A DNA stretch of 64,000 nt from an archaeon HR01 (GTDB taxonomy: Archaea; Thermoproteota; Nitrososphaeria_A; Caldarchaeales; Caldarchaeaceae): the NCBI GenBank assembly GCA_002898355.1, contig BEHD01000008.1, positions 32,643-96,642 on the forward strand. The letters run 5' to 3'. Both the position numbers and the translations under genes were made by a program. The number at the start of each line of letters is the position of its first letter. The first letter of the stretch is position 1. Below are positions 25,249 to 34,330 of this stretch, piece by piece. Under the pieces are notes generated by a model. That model did not search any database, was not told where the DNA came from, and saw only the letters and a list, made by a program, of their open reading frames with translations.

Positions 25249-26655
25249 ATGGAGGATAATATTCGGCCATCCCCTATGATATTGCTCGCCCTCCTCCTAG
25301 CTATATTCCTGTCGGCCATAGATGCTACTGTAGTAGCGGTGGCCATGCCGAGAGTTGTCGCCCAGCTAGGGGGTGTGAACATCTACAGCTGGGTCTTCAC
25401 AGCCTACATCCTTTCGTCAACAATTTCAGGCCCACTATGGGGTAGGATATCCGACATCTACGGGAGGAAAACCGTCTACATGGCAGGGATAGCCATCTTC
25501 ATAGTTGGGTCAGCCCTCAGCGGAATATCAGCCAGCATGCTTCAGCTGGTCATCTTCCGGGCCCTACAGGGCTTGGGAGCGGGCTCGGTGCTCGTTCTCA
25601 CCTTCACCATGATTGGTGAACTCTACAAGCTCGAGGAGAGGGCCAGGATAACAGGCTACACAACATCGGTGTGGACTCTGGCCAGTGTCGCAGGCCCTCC
25701 ACTGGGCGGCTTCCTCGTAGACAACGTAGACTGGAGATGGGTCTTCTACATCAACATCCCCTTCGGCATAGTATCGGCATCAATAATCTGGCGTAAACTG
25801 GCCTCTATCCGTGGAGAGGTGAAAAGTATTGACGTGGTAGGGGCTGCCCTCTTCTCATCCGCCTTCACAACAATCCTCCTATACCTCAACGAGTACAGCA
25901 GCCTAGGACCTCTGGGATTACTAGCCATACCGGTATCCATCACGGCCCTCTCAGCATTCATATATGTGGAGAGACGGGCCGCCAACCCACTCATACCCTT
26001 AAACATCTTCAGGGACAGAGTTCTAAGGGTAGCCTATCTAGGAAACCTGACAGCCGGCTTCATCTTCTTCGGCACAATAGCCTACATGCCCCTCTATCTC
26101 CAGTGGGGGATACGTCTTAACGCCACTCAATCGGGACTCGCCCTCCTACCCATCACAATCGGATGGCTCAAATCCGCCAACCTGTCCGCAAGACTCGTAG
26201 TGACGATGGGGCCCAAGCCCCTCGCCCTATCCAGCGGCCTCTTCCTACTAGCGGGAACTGCTGCCATGACATTCCTGAAAGATATCCTCCCCCTCCTGCT
26301 GACATCGCTATGGCTTCTAGGTATGGGTATGGGGTTCACAGTCTCCACATTCCTCATCACGACGCAGACGGTTGTATCCCGGAGCATCCTAGGAGTTGCC
26401 ACATCCCTCCTGAGCTTTCTAAGACTTCTGGGTGGGGCGGTCTCAGCAGTTGTCTTATGGGTTCCAATATCGGCGGTGGTGGGAGGCCTAGAGCCCGGCC
26501 TGGACGCCAGCGTCCCCACCCTAACCCCAGAGCAGGTAGCCGCCTTCAGCACAGCTATATCCCAGGCATTCACCATATGCATCGCCATAGCAGCAACCTC
26601 CCTCGCAATCTATCTACTCCTTCCACCCATCAAGCTGAGGGGCAGGCAGGCTTGA
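25249..26655 (+). CDS. MFS drug/metabolite exporter, DHA2 (EmrB/QacA) type
   Basis: 468 residues from the ATG at 25249, preceded by GGGGGAG as ribosome-binding site. About fourteen hydrophobic segments fit the DHA2 group. The first helix has LSAIDATVVAVAMP. The motif A region is GPLWGRISDIYGRKTVY, and motif C (antiporter) appears in SVAGPPLGGFLVD. It probably exports toxic or waste compounds with proton antiport. The stop codon overlaps the TTG start of hisA, so they share a transcript. Confidence 0.9.
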   Translation: MEDNIRPSPMILLALLLAIFLSAIDATVVAVAMPRVVAQLGGVNIYSWVFTAYILSSTISGPLWGRISDIYGRKTVYMAGIAIFIVGSALSGISASMLQLVIFRALQGLGAGSVLVLTFTMIGELYKLEERARITGYTTSVWTLASVAGPPLGGFLVDNVDWRWVFYINIPFGIVSASIIWRKLASIRGEVKSIDVVGAALFSSAFTTILLYLNEYSSLGPLGLLAIPVSITALSAFIYVERRAANPLIPLNIFRDRVLRVAYLGNLTAGFIFFGTIAYMPLYLQWGIRLNATQSGLALLPITIGWLKSANLSARLVVTMGPKPLALSSGLFLLAGTAAMTFLKDILPLLLTSLWLLGMGMGFTVSTFLITTQTVVSRSILGVATSLLSFLRLLGGAVSAVVLWVPISAVVGGLEPGLDASVPTLTPEQVAAFSTAISQAFTICIAIAATSLAIYLLLPPIKLRGRQA

Positions 26656-27353
26656 GCTTTGAGATAGCTGTGAGTATAGATATCATGGGTGGGAGGACTG
26701 TTAGGCTTGAGAAGGGTAGTCCAGAAAAGCCGACATACTATCCCCACACCCCTGTGGAATATGCGAGACATTTCAGCCAGGGTAGATGCGACAGGCTTCA
26801 TGTGGTGGATTTGGATGCCGCTCTGGGGCGGGGGAGAAACACCGATATCATAGCTGGGGTTGTGGCCGCTTCTAAAAAGCCTGTGCAGGTGGCCGGCGGA
26901 ATCAGAAGAATGGAGACAGCGGAAGAGGTCTTCAAAACCGGGGCCTCTAAGATTGTGATCTCCTCGCTCATATTCACCGATGAGGGTGAGGCGGCGAAGA
27001 TACTTGCGAGATATGGGGGCCGGCGTGTGGTCGCAGCCCTTGACGTCAGGGCTGACGGAGGAATTACAGTCCATGGATGGCGGCGGGACATCGGCCTCAA
27101 CCTACTGGATGCTCTACAGCATGTTTTGGAGCTGGGGTTCGAGGAGATCATACTGACAGATACATCCAGGGATGGAACACTTCAGGGTGTTTCCACCCAG
27201 CTGATGGAGAAGGTTCCAGCCAAGCTTAGAGGAAGGATACATGTGGCTGGAGGAATCGCAGGTGAAGACGACCTATCCACCCTGAAGGGGATGGGTTTTG
27301 CTGGCGCAGTGCTGGGGAAGGCGGTCTATGAGGGGCTGATAAAAATACTGTGA
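26652..27353 (+). CDS. hisA: HisA-type ProFAR isomerase
   Basis: 233 residues from a TTG that shares bases with the MFS stop (TTGA). A (beta/alpha)8 barrel: VSIDIMGGRTVRLEKG (catalytic Asp), LHVVDLDAALGRG, VQVAGGIR, VISSLIF, VVAALDVRADGG, LTDTSRDGTLQGV (second catalytic Asp) and VAGGIAG. It isomerises ProFAR in histidine biosynthesis. No other his genes are adjacent, and pairing with an exporter is unusual. The longer upstream frame overlaps the MFS gene and is not real. Confidence 0.9.
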   Translation: MSFEIAVSIDIMGGRTVRLEKGSPEKPTYYPHTPVEYARHFSQGRCDRLHVVDLDAALGRGRNTDIIAGVVAASKKPVQVAGGIRRMETAEEVFKTGASKIVISSLIFTDEGEAAKILARYGGRRVVAALDVRADGGITVHGWRRDIGLNLLDALQHVLELGFEEIILTDTSRDGTLQGVSTQLMEKVPAKLRGRIHVAGGIAGEDDLSTLKGMGFAGAVLGKAVYEGLIKIL

Positions 27354-27608
27354 GAACCGTCAAAAACAAGATACAGCATATATGTAGCCTGTCATAGTGA
27401 TTGAAAACATTTGGGGCTGTCCCATATTAAATCGTTTCAGCCGTTTTTTCGACGTTGAGGGGTTTATATCATCTGTCGAGAAAACATCTAAATATCTCGT
27501 ATTCATCAACCCGTAATCCAACGAGGTGGGGACTGGCTGGAGAGTGTCAGAGTAATACAGGAATACCTGCCCATACCGCATAGCACGGGTGAGGAGTTCT
27601 GGAACCGT

Positions 27609-28820
27609 GTGAGAATCGAGCATATCAGGGCTCTGGCCAGATTTGGGAGGCCTGTGTGGGTGTGGGATAAGGCCAAGTTCGGCTCCCGCAGAATCCTGGA
27701 CAGGGTTAGGTTCAGGGCTGAGCTGGAGGAGCCCGGGGCAGAGCCGTCGGGTGGGTGCGACGCCGACGTATCCACAAGACTGGCCTACGGCGAGATAGAG
27801 ATGACGTCTCCTCTCTACCTTGGAGACATGTCCTTCGGAGCCCTCAGCGGGATACCCAACATAGCCCTCGCCCGGACAGCAGACCTCACAGGCATACTCA
27901 CAGGCACAGGTGAGGGGGGACTCTACGAGGAAGTCAGACGCTACAGGAGAATAACCGTACAGTGGGCCTCGGCCAGATTCGGCGTAGACATAGATGTTCT
28001 AAACGCGGGAATGGCCGTAGTCATCAAGATAGGTCAGGGCGCCAAGCCGGGCATCGGTGGACACCTCCCAGGAGTCAAGGTGACGAAGCCCATCTCAGAT
28101 ACGAGGCGAATCCCCGTGGGGATGGACGCCATCTCACCAGCCCCCCACCACGACATCTACTCAATCGAGGATTTGGGCCAGCGTATAATGGCCATCAAAG
28201 AGGCGACGGGGAAGCCTGTTTTCGTCAAGGTAGGTGTAACCAACTACATCTCCTACATCGCCTGCGGCGTGGCTAGGATGGGCGCGGATGGGATAATCAT
28301 GGATGGGCAGGGTGCCGGAACCGGTGCCGCTCCCGCTGTTGTAAGGGATAACGTGGGCCTACCCATAGAGGTTGCGGTCCCCGTGGTGGATAGAGCGTTG
28401 AGGAGGGAGGGCTTAAGGGATGGGTTCTCCGTGGTTGCGGCCGGACGTGTGAGCAGCGCGGAGGATGCGGCCAAGCTCATCGCCCTCGGAGCAGACTGCG
28501 TATCCATCGGCACCGCAGCCCTGATAGGCATGGGATGCATAATGGTCCATAAATGCCATCTCGGCTTCTGCCCAGCTGTCCTAACCAACAAGATAGAGGA
28601 GAGCCCCCGTAGGCTACTGTCTCTGGAGACCGCAACAAGATGGTCTGTAAACCTTGTGAGGGGCTGGGCTGAGGAGCTCCGAGAGATAATGGAGAGAGTG
28701 GGCGTCTCCACGCTGGACTCCCTGATATCTAGACGTGAGCTTCTGGTGGGTGAGGGGCTAGACCCAGAGGATGCAGAGCTGTTGGGTGTTGGGCTTGCTA
28801 GCGAGGGCATGGACCGATAG
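27609..28820 (+). CDS. Glutamate synthase FMN/[3Fe-4S] domain protein (archaeal GltB2 type)
   Basis: 403 residues from a GTG at 27609. The frame stays open to 27492 and codes plausibly from about 27537, where a CTG follows a GAGGTGGGG ribosome-binding sequence, so the N-terminus may be about 24 residues longer. FMN-binding barrel landmarks are SPLYLGDMSFGALS, QGAKPGIGGHLPG, SPAPHHDIYSIEDL, MDGQGAGTGAAP and ADCVSIGTAAL. The cluster cysteines are CIMVHKCHLGFC (C-x5-C-x4-C). It forms 2-oxoglutarate plus ammonia to glutamate chemistry with the amidotransferase encoded two genes downstream. Confidence 0.9.
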   Translation: MRIEHIRALARFGRPVWVWDKAKFGSRRILDRVRFRAELEEPGAEPSGGCDADVSTRLAYGEIEMTSPLYLGDMSFGALSGIPNIALARTADLTGILTGTGEGGLYEEVRRYRRITVQWASARFGVDIDVLNAGMAVVIKIGQGAKPGIGGHLPGVKVTKPISDTRRIPVGMDAISPAPHHDIYSIEDLGQRIMAIKEATGKPVFVKVGVTNYISYIACGVARMGADGIIMDGQGAGTGAAPAVVRDNVGLPIEVAVPVVDRALRREGLRDGFSVVAAGRVSSAEDAAKLIALGADCVSIGTAALIGMGCIMVHKCHLGFCPAVLTNKIEESPRRLLSLETATRWSVNLVRGWAEELREIMERVGVSTLDSLISRRELLVGEGLDPEDAELLGVGLASEGMDR

Positions 28821-28842
28821 ACGTATACGCCATCTCAGGGAG

Positions 28843-29760
28843 ATGGCTGGTGTGGCTGGAAAATCAGCCGGAGAGCCGGTGATAGCGAGCATGGGCAGTA
28901 CGGCGCCGCCAAACGTTGAAGAGCCTTTCTTCATAAGGGACCACATAGTCTGTGACGGCGCACAGGTCACTAGGCCCAGCATAGACCCCTACAGAGAGCC
29001 CGTATCCACCTACGTCTATCTCCCAGGTCTGGGGATCAGGCTCAGCCAGCCACTCATCCTCACCGTGTACCCGGAGTACCCCCCACCTGTAGCGAGAGCC
29101 TTTGTGAGGGCTGCCTACAACCACGGCCTCCTCGTCTACATACGCGGGAGAAGATTGGAGGATTATGTGGGCGGATATGCTGAGAGGATATTGGCTGATA
29201 TATCATATTTAGGAGCCGCCGGAGGTTTCTGGACAGTCTCCGACAGCCTCGACACACATCCACAGATTCTCCTACAGCCTTCCAAGGCATCTCATGAATA
29301 CGTGTCATCGGCTGGCTTCCAAAATGTTTGCGGCGTGATAGTGGATGAGGATGCGTACGGCTCTGACACACCGATAGAGGTCTCCGTCTCCCTCTTGGAT
29401 AGGACGCTCAAACAGAGGGGGTTGAGGGATAGGGTGGCTCTTATAGCCTCCAGCAGGCATGTGAGGGGCTCGGACGATATATTCAAGCTTGTGGGGCTGG
29501 GAGCTGACGCCGTCTCCATAGGAGACGCAGCAGTGATAGCTGCTGACTGCCTCGAACACCAGCTGGATGAGGATACAATCTACGAAAGGGTTGAGAACCT
29601 CATCCTCGCCATCCAGAAGGAGGTTAAGCTTCTGGCCGGCGCCGCCGGCGTGAGCAGGATATTCAGCACACTGGTGGGTAACCGTGAGCTATTCAGGTCT
29701 ATCGGCCTAAGGTCCGACCTGAGATTGATGCTGGGGGTTAAGCAAGCTGGTGTGGGCTAG
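28843..29760 (+). CDS. Degenerate glutamate synthase-like FMN-domain paralogue
   Basis: 305 residues from the ATG at 28843, just after the preceding gene. It keeps the fold of the FMN barrel (VIVDEDAYGSDTPIEVSVSL, GADAVSIGDAAVIAA) but lacks the 3Fe-4S cysteines after AVIAA and the QGAKPGIGG loop of its neighbour. It ends 2 bp before the amidotransferase gene. Probably a partner or regulatory subunit derived by duplication; it may not be catalytic. Confidence 0.7.
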   Translation: MAGVAGKSAGEPVIASMGSTAPPNVEEPFFIRDHIVCDGAQVTRPSIDPYREPVSTYVYLPGLGIRLSQPLILTVYPEYPPPVARAFVRAAYNHGLLVYIRGRRLEDYVGGYAERILADISYLGAAGGFWTVSDSLDTHPQILLQPSKASHEYVSSAGFQNVCGVIVDEDAYGSDTPIEVSVSLLDRTLKQRGLRDRVALIASSRHVRGSDDIFKLVGLGADAVSIGDAAVIAADCLEHQLDEDTIYERVENLILAIQKEVKLLAGAAGVSRIFSTLVGNRELFRSIGLRSDLRLMLGVKQAGVG

Positions 29761-29762
29761 AG

Positions 29763-31799
29763 ATGGATGAGATACCCCACGTCAAATCGGGATGCGGAAT
29801 ACTAGGTATCATGCGGAGGCCTGGTTCTGAAAAGGTCCACGCCTCCGAGACGCTTACATCGATTGAGTGTGTCAGATATAGGGGTAGCAGGCTGGGAGCT
29901 GGATTCGCAGTATATGATCTCGAAAGGGCTGGAAGCCCTCTTAAATTGAAGGCCTTTGTGGACTCGGATGAGACGGTAGAGAAAATCTCTGAGGCTCTAC
30001 ATGGGATGGATATTCTGGTGGAGCCCCTCGGCTTCGACAGCAAGCCTATGAATGGTTTCACCTCGTGGACCGCCTACATCGAGTCCAGCCCAGACAATGT
30101 GAGGAGGGCCGTCAACAGTGTGAACCACCACCTCCTCAGAGACGGGTTTAAAGGAAGGATATACTCGTGGGGGAGGTTTCTCGAGGTTTTCAAGGCTGTT
30201 GGCTATCCCTCAGACGTCTACGGGCTCTACGGGCTGGATGAGGGAGATGTATGCGGCGACCTCTGGCTGGCCCACACACGTCAACCCACCAACTCTCCCG
30301 GAGTATATCCGATATGGTCCCACCCCTTCGCCTCGTATGAGGTCTCCATCGTACACAACGGCGACGTCAGCTCATTCGGCGCCAACATGGAGTTCCTCAG
30401 GTATAGGGGTTTTGAGAGCTTCGTGGGAACAGACAGCGAGGTAGCAGCCTACACATTAGACTATCTAACCTCTGTGGAGGGTGTGTCTCTCGTGGAGGCT
30501 GCCTCGCTGATGGCCGGCCTCTACGACGACATAGATGTGGCTAAGGCGGTGAAGTATAGGGGTGTATGCTTGGACGGACCCTACAGCATCCTGGCCGGAT
30601 ACTGCGACGGCGAGGACCTGTACTTGCTGGCTGTGGCTGATACGATGAAATTTAGACCCTTGGTGGTTGGGTATGACGATGAGAGAATATACGCCGCAAG
30701 TGAGGAGGCGGAGATTAGAAGCCTATCGGAGAAGGCTCGGGTCTGGCCTGTAAAGCCTGGAGGTATTTTCCTAGCATCGCTGAAACGCGGCATCATACTA
30801 AGCGGTAGAGAGCATGTCGAATGTTTCTACGGACCCTACTGCAGGCACCCAACACCATCCAACGCGATAGATGCGACGGGGATGAGCTACAGCATGGTGA
30901 ACGCTCTGCTGAGAAAGCTCTTCCAGGAAGGTGTTAGGGAGGTTGCGCTGAAAAATGTCAACGGCCACCGCTATCTCGGAATAAACATGCCTCCAGACTC
31001 GAGGCTCCACATATACGGGACTGCTGGCAACTGTTTAGCCAACTTCAACAAACACGGTGAGATATATGTCTACGGCAACGCACAGGATGATGTGGGTGAT
31101 GCGATGTATGGTGGCCGGGTGGTGATACACGGCGACGCCAGAGATGTCGTGGGACAGGCGCTGCAGGGCGGGGCCATATTTGTCCGTGGAAGCGTAGGCA
31201 ACAGGGCGGCTATACAGATGAGGGAGTTCAGGGATAGGCGGCCCTGCTTGGTTGTGGGGGGTAGGGCTGACGACTTCCTAGGCGAGTATATGGCCGGCGG
31301 CGTGGTGATGGTTCTCGGCGTCGACGCTTTAGATGTAGAGGATGTCCGGCTTGCGGGCCAGTATGTTGCGAGTGGGATGGTGGGTGGCAGAATCTACATA
31401 AGGGGCTACCTTGAGCCTTGGAGGATAGGCCTAAACCCGCCGGCGGCCGATATCATACAGTATCTGCGGGGGCTGGCGCTAGAGGGCTTGGTGGGCTGGG
31501 ATACTGTGGAGGAGCTCTCTAACATGATACATATAATGTATGAAGACCTAGCCGGGCTCCTCCCCGGGAAAGCGTTGAAGAGGATATCCAAGCTCTACAG
31601 GAACAAATATTATAGGGAGCTCCGCGTAAATTATAGAAATCTAGACTACGAGGACCTGCGGCTTGTGGGTCCTATACTCTCTGAATTCTTCAGCCAATTC
31701 CATCTCGACAGCCGTCTCCAGCAAGAGCTTATCAGCCGAAAGTTTACAGTGGTGGAGCCTGTAGGTGCCGGACCCGTACTGGAGAAGCCGGAGGAATAG
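29763..31799 (+). CDS. Glutamate synthase glutaminase fused to GXGXG domain
   Basis: 678 residues. Class II amidotransferase: the nucleophile is probably Cys11 in SGCGILGIM, with LWLAHTRQPTNSPG, SIVHNGDVSSFGANM and FVGTDSEV. This implies removal of a 10-residue leader, or activity with it. After residue 360 comes the GXGXG beta-helix (EIYVYGNAQDDVGDAMYGG, VVGQALQGG, FVRGSVGNRA). In many archaea these parts are separate genes; here they are fused and follow two FMN-barrel genes. No NADPH-binding GltD subunit is nearby, so the electron donor may be ferredoxin. Confidence 0.88.
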   Translation: MDEIPHVKSGCGILGIMRRPGSEKVHASETLTSIECVRYRGSRLGAGFAVYDLERAGSPLKLKAFVDSDETVEKISEALHGMDILVEPLGFDSKPMNGFTSWTAYIESSPDNVRRAVNSVNHHLLRDGFKGRIYSWGRFLEVFKAVGYPSDVYGLYGLDEGDVCGDLWLAHTRQPTNSPGVYPIWSHPFASYEVSIVHNGDVSSFGANMEFLRYRGFESFVGTDSEVAAYTLDYLTSVEGVSLVEAASLMAGLYDDIDVAKAVKYRGVCLDGPYSILAGYCDGEDLYLLAVADTMKFRPLVVGYDDERIYAASEEAEIRSLSEKARVWPVKPGGIFLASLKRGIILSGREHVECFYGPYCRHPTPSNAIDATGMSYSMVNALLRKLFQEGVREVALKNVNGHRYLGINMPPDSRLHIYGTAGNCLANFNKHGEIYVYGNAQDDVGDAMYGGRVVIHGDARDVVGQALQGGAIFVRGSVGNRAAIQMREFRDRRPCLVVGGRADDFLGEYMAGGVVMVLGVDALDVEDVRLAGQYVASGMVGGRIYIRGYLEPWRIGLNPPAADIIQYLRGLALEGLVGWDTVEELSNMIHIMYEDLAGLLPGKALKRISKLYRNKYYRELRVNYRNLDYEDLRLVGPILSEFFSQFHLDSRLQQELISRKFTVVEPVGAGPVLEKPEE

Positions 31800-31801
31800 T
31801 T

Positions 31802-32620
31802 TTAGCGGAGGCGTTTGACGGCGGCCATAAGCTCCTTCACACGGCCAGCCTCTACAGGGTTCCAAAACTTTCCATCACGGCGCAGGTAGGAGCCTACTAT
31901 AGCTCCGTCGGCGACCCTCAGAAGAGACTCTGCGTTAGATGCGTTTAAGCCGCTCCCTATTAGAACGGGAAGGGATGTGGCCTGCTTGGCCTTCACTACA
32001 CGCTCCAACGGTGTCTCGGCGCCTGTCCTAGTCCCTGAGACTATTACGGCGTCAGCGTCGAAGAACTCCGCATCCAGAACCTGCTCCTCGAAGGGCCTGT
32101 CGCTGACTATGAAGTGGCTACCATGCTTCACATGGACATCTGCGAACACACGTATATCATTTGCTCTGAGATTGCTTCTGTATCGGAGGGCGTGGTGGGC
32201 TATGGCCTCTACAAAGCCCTCATCCGCTATGTAGGCGTTCGCCCATTCGGCGGCCCTCACCCATTTCCCACCCGATGCTACGCAGGCGGCTATGGCCGGT
32301 ATCACCCCGTTGGCTAGACAGCATACACCCACAGGCAGTCCTGTGGATTTTCTCACCTCACGGGCCACCACGGCGAGGATTGAGCTGGTCTCATGGCCTA
32401 TGTCTTGGGGTTTGAGGTATGGGTAGTCACCTATGTTCTCGACCTGCAGGCCGTCCACCTCACCACTCTTCAAAACCTCCGCATCCCGAAGAGCATACTC
32501 GACTATCTCATCCACACCCATGCCAGAGTAGCGTGGAGCACCCGGTAGAGGCGGTAGATGAATCATAGCTATGATGGGTTTGGGGTTTTTGAAAAGCTCC
32601 TTCAAAGCGTTAGGCTTCAT
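31802..32620 (-). CDS. BtpA-family TIM-barrel protein, copy 1
   Basis: 272 residues from the ATG at 32620, which aligns with the start of its paralogue at 38150-38971 (273 residues). IAMIHLPPLPGAPRYSG, VDGLQVENIGDYPYLKP, VFADVHVKHGSHFI, SGTRTGAETPLE and GSGLNASNAESLL are BtpA-family motifs. BtpA is named from a cyanobacterial photosystem I factor, but archaeal members have no assigned role. Longer starts (GTG at 32695) would overlap the kinase gene. It sits downstream of a PfkB kinase and next to nucleoside-degradation genes, which suggests a sugar-phosphate or nucleoside role. Confidence 0.85.
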   Translation of the reverse strand: MKPNALKELFKNPKPIIAMIHLPPLPGAPRYSGMGVDEIVEYALRDAEVLKSGEVDGLQVENIGDYPYLKPQDIGHETSSILAVVAREVRKSTGLPVGVCCLANGVIPAIAACVASGGKWVRAAEWANAYIADEGFVEAIAHHALRYRSNLRANDIRVFADVHVKHGSHFIVSDRPFEEQVLDAEFFDADAVIVSGTRTGAETPLERVVKAKQATSLPVLIGSGLNASNAESLLRVADGAIVGSYLRRDGKFWNPVEAGRVKELMAAVKRLR

Positions 32621-32675
32621 GGGAAGGACGGGCTGGGGCATAGGTAAAGCCTGTGAACCCGCTAGAAAAACCTTA

Positions 32676-33575
32676 CTATAGGCTGAGCCTCCCACCCACA
32701 GAGGTGGATACCACTCCTCCGAGTTTCACCGCCCTCTCACCACACTCCCTTAGTGACGCGCCCCTCACCAGCTCGTAGATGAACCCTGCGGCAAACGCGT
32801 CTCCCGCACCAGTAGTATCCACTACCTCCACATCCAACGCATCCAGCTTTATGGACTCGCCCCCTGGCTTGATTATCTCGGCCCCATCCCCGCCCTTCTT
32901 CAAAACAATCGTGGCACCCCACCTAGACGCAAGCTCGGCCGCCGAACGAAAACTGTTCCGCCTCATGATCGAGGCCAGCTCTTGAAGGTTGATAAATACG
33001 AAGCTAAGCCCTCCCGCCACCCTGTCCAGAAACGCGATATCCTTAGAGGCTAGCGGGATGCAGAGGTCCAGCGTTGTGATGACACCATTCTTTCTACACC
33101 AATCCAGCATCTTCATGGCGGTCTCCTGCTGGCTTCCCTCCAGCACGCTATACCCCGAGATATGGGCCGCCGACACATCCCGTAGCAAGCCGTTTACATC
33201 CTCAACCATGAGATGCTTGTTGGCGCCTCTGTAGGCCAGCATAGTCCGCTCACCGCTCCGGCTGACAACGATGTAGACTATGCCTGTGGGCTCTAAAGCT
33301 GTCTTCTGAACCGCTGACGTGTCCACACCAGCTCCGGCAAGGCCTTCAACGAGCATGGCACCTACGGGATCATCCCCAACACAGCCGATTATCGACACGT
33401 TGCCACCCAGAACGGAGAGGGCGTGGGCTATGTTGGCTCCCGAGCCTCCATGCCGCATATAGGCCTTCTCAGCCAGGTCTTCCGCCCCCTCATCAGGATA
33501 CTCTCTGTGGAAGGCTATGATGTCCAGATTGATGTCGCCAACCACAGCAATCCTGCGGCCTCCCAGCCTCGACAT
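32676..33575 (-). CDS. PfkB-family carbohydrate/nucleoside kinase
   Basis: 299 residues from the ATG at 33575, leaderless from the TATA box at about 33603. Ribokinase-fold signatures are MRHGGSGANIAHALSVLGG (N-terminal PfkB motif) and DTTGAGDAFAAGF (C-terminal motif with the catalytic Asp). Substrate could be ribose, a nucleoside or another sugar. It is distinct from the RbsK-like gene at 36404. Its partner downstream is BtpA copy 1, 55 bp away, so the two probably form an operon. Confidence 0.85.
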   Translation of the reverse strand: MSRLGGRRIAVVGDINLDIIAFHREYPDEGAEDLAEKAYMRHGGSGANIAHALSVLGGNVSIIGCVGDDPVGAMLVEGLAGAGVDTSAVQKTALEPTGIVYIVVSRSGERTMLAYRGANKHLMVEDVNGLLRDVSAAHISGYSVLEGSQQETAMKMLDWCRKNGVITTLDLCIPLASKDIAFLDRVAGGLSFVFINLQELASIMRRNSFRSAAELASRWGATIVLKKGGDGAEIIKPGGESIKLDALDVEVVDTTGAGDAFAAGFIYELVRGASLRECGERAVKLGGVVSTSVGGRLSL

Positions 33576-33596
33576 CTTAAGACGGTAGATGATGTG

Positions 33597-33611
33597 AAAG
33601 TTTTTATGCAT
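33597..33611. promoter_or_regulatory. Single TATA-like box between two divergent leaderless genes
   Basis: AAAGTTTTTATGCAT lies about 28 bp from the ATG at 33575 on the minus strand and about 28 bp from the TTG at 33632 on the plus strand. It is the only AT-rich box in the short gap, so both genes appear to use it. Confidence 0.5.
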
Positions 33612-33631
33612 ATCCTCCCAATGGATACGCC

Positions 33632-34249
33632 TTGCCATGCCCAAAATGTAAAAGCGGCGACATAGTAGAGATGGGGGATGAGATAGAGTGTCTCAACTGC
33701 GGATTCAGGTGGAGACGTTTCGTATCCAAGCGTGTGAAGCCTACGCCGCCTGTGAAGACTCGGGCCAGACCCCTCTCCTTTGGAGGGGGTGGGCTGCTAG
33801 CCTCCATAGGGTATGGTGCCGCCATCTATCTTGGGCTGGCGGTCGGCTACTCCCTAATCATATACGCGGCCAGAACATTGTTTTTCGGCTCGGCGCTGGG
33901 AGACGGAGGAGGTGATATGGCGGCGGCCTTGGGGGCCATAATAATATTCATAGCTATATCTCTCAACCTTTTACTGGCCGGCCCAATCATCGCAGCTGTC
34001 GTAGGTGTCTTCATGGGCATTAGACATAGAGGAGGCCTACTGCTGCCCATCATTGCCACCTTGATTTCTTCGATAGCCGGATACCTACTTCTATTCATGG
34101 TTGTAACATACGTCTTCGTACAGATGTTACCGCAGCCCGATACAGCGCAACAGCAGATAGGTGGAGAGTTTCTCATCCTCATAATACCGCAGGCGGTCGT
34201 CGGGACTATCACTTCAGCTTTGGCGGCGAAGGCCCTGGCCCGTGGTTGA
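33632..34249 (+). CDS. Zinc-ribbon membrane protein
   Basis: 205 residues from a TTG at 33632; no ATG is in frame upstream. The N-terminus has a zinc ribbon (CPKC at 3-6 and CLNC near 21-24), then a basic Pro-rich linker and about four transmembrane helices (GYGAAIYLGLAVGYSLIIYA, ALGAIIIFIAISLNLLL, PIIATLISSIAGYLLLF, ILIIPQAVVGTITS). Function unknown. The gene shares a promoter box with the PfkB kinase on the other strand. Confidence 0.65.
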   Translation: MPCPKCKSGDIVEMGDEIECLNCGFRWRRFVSKRVKPTPPVKTRARPLSFGGGGLLASIGYGAAIYLGLAVGYSLIIYAARTLFFGSALGDGGGDMAAALGAIIIFIAISLNLLLAGPIIAAVVGVFMGIRHRGGLLLPIIATLISSIAGYLLLFMVVTYVFVQMLPQPDTAQQQIGGEFLILIIPQAVVGTITSALAAKALARG

Positions 34250-34330
34250 GCTGGCAGGTGCACAGCCGGAGACCACCCATCGGTTTTCTTCTCCTAAAGT
34301 GATATATATGCCTCATAAACATGCCAAGGT

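Noticed and set aside
26163..26651. A long N-terminal extension of the hisA frame
   Set aside because: It overlaps the MFS gene in another frame, is rich in Pro, Arg and His, and the HisA motifs begin only after 26652.
28253..28810. A 185-codon minus-strand frame opposite the glutamate synthase FMN gene
   Set aside because: It is Ser/Pro/Ala rich, antisense to a conserved enzyme, and typical of a shadow frame.
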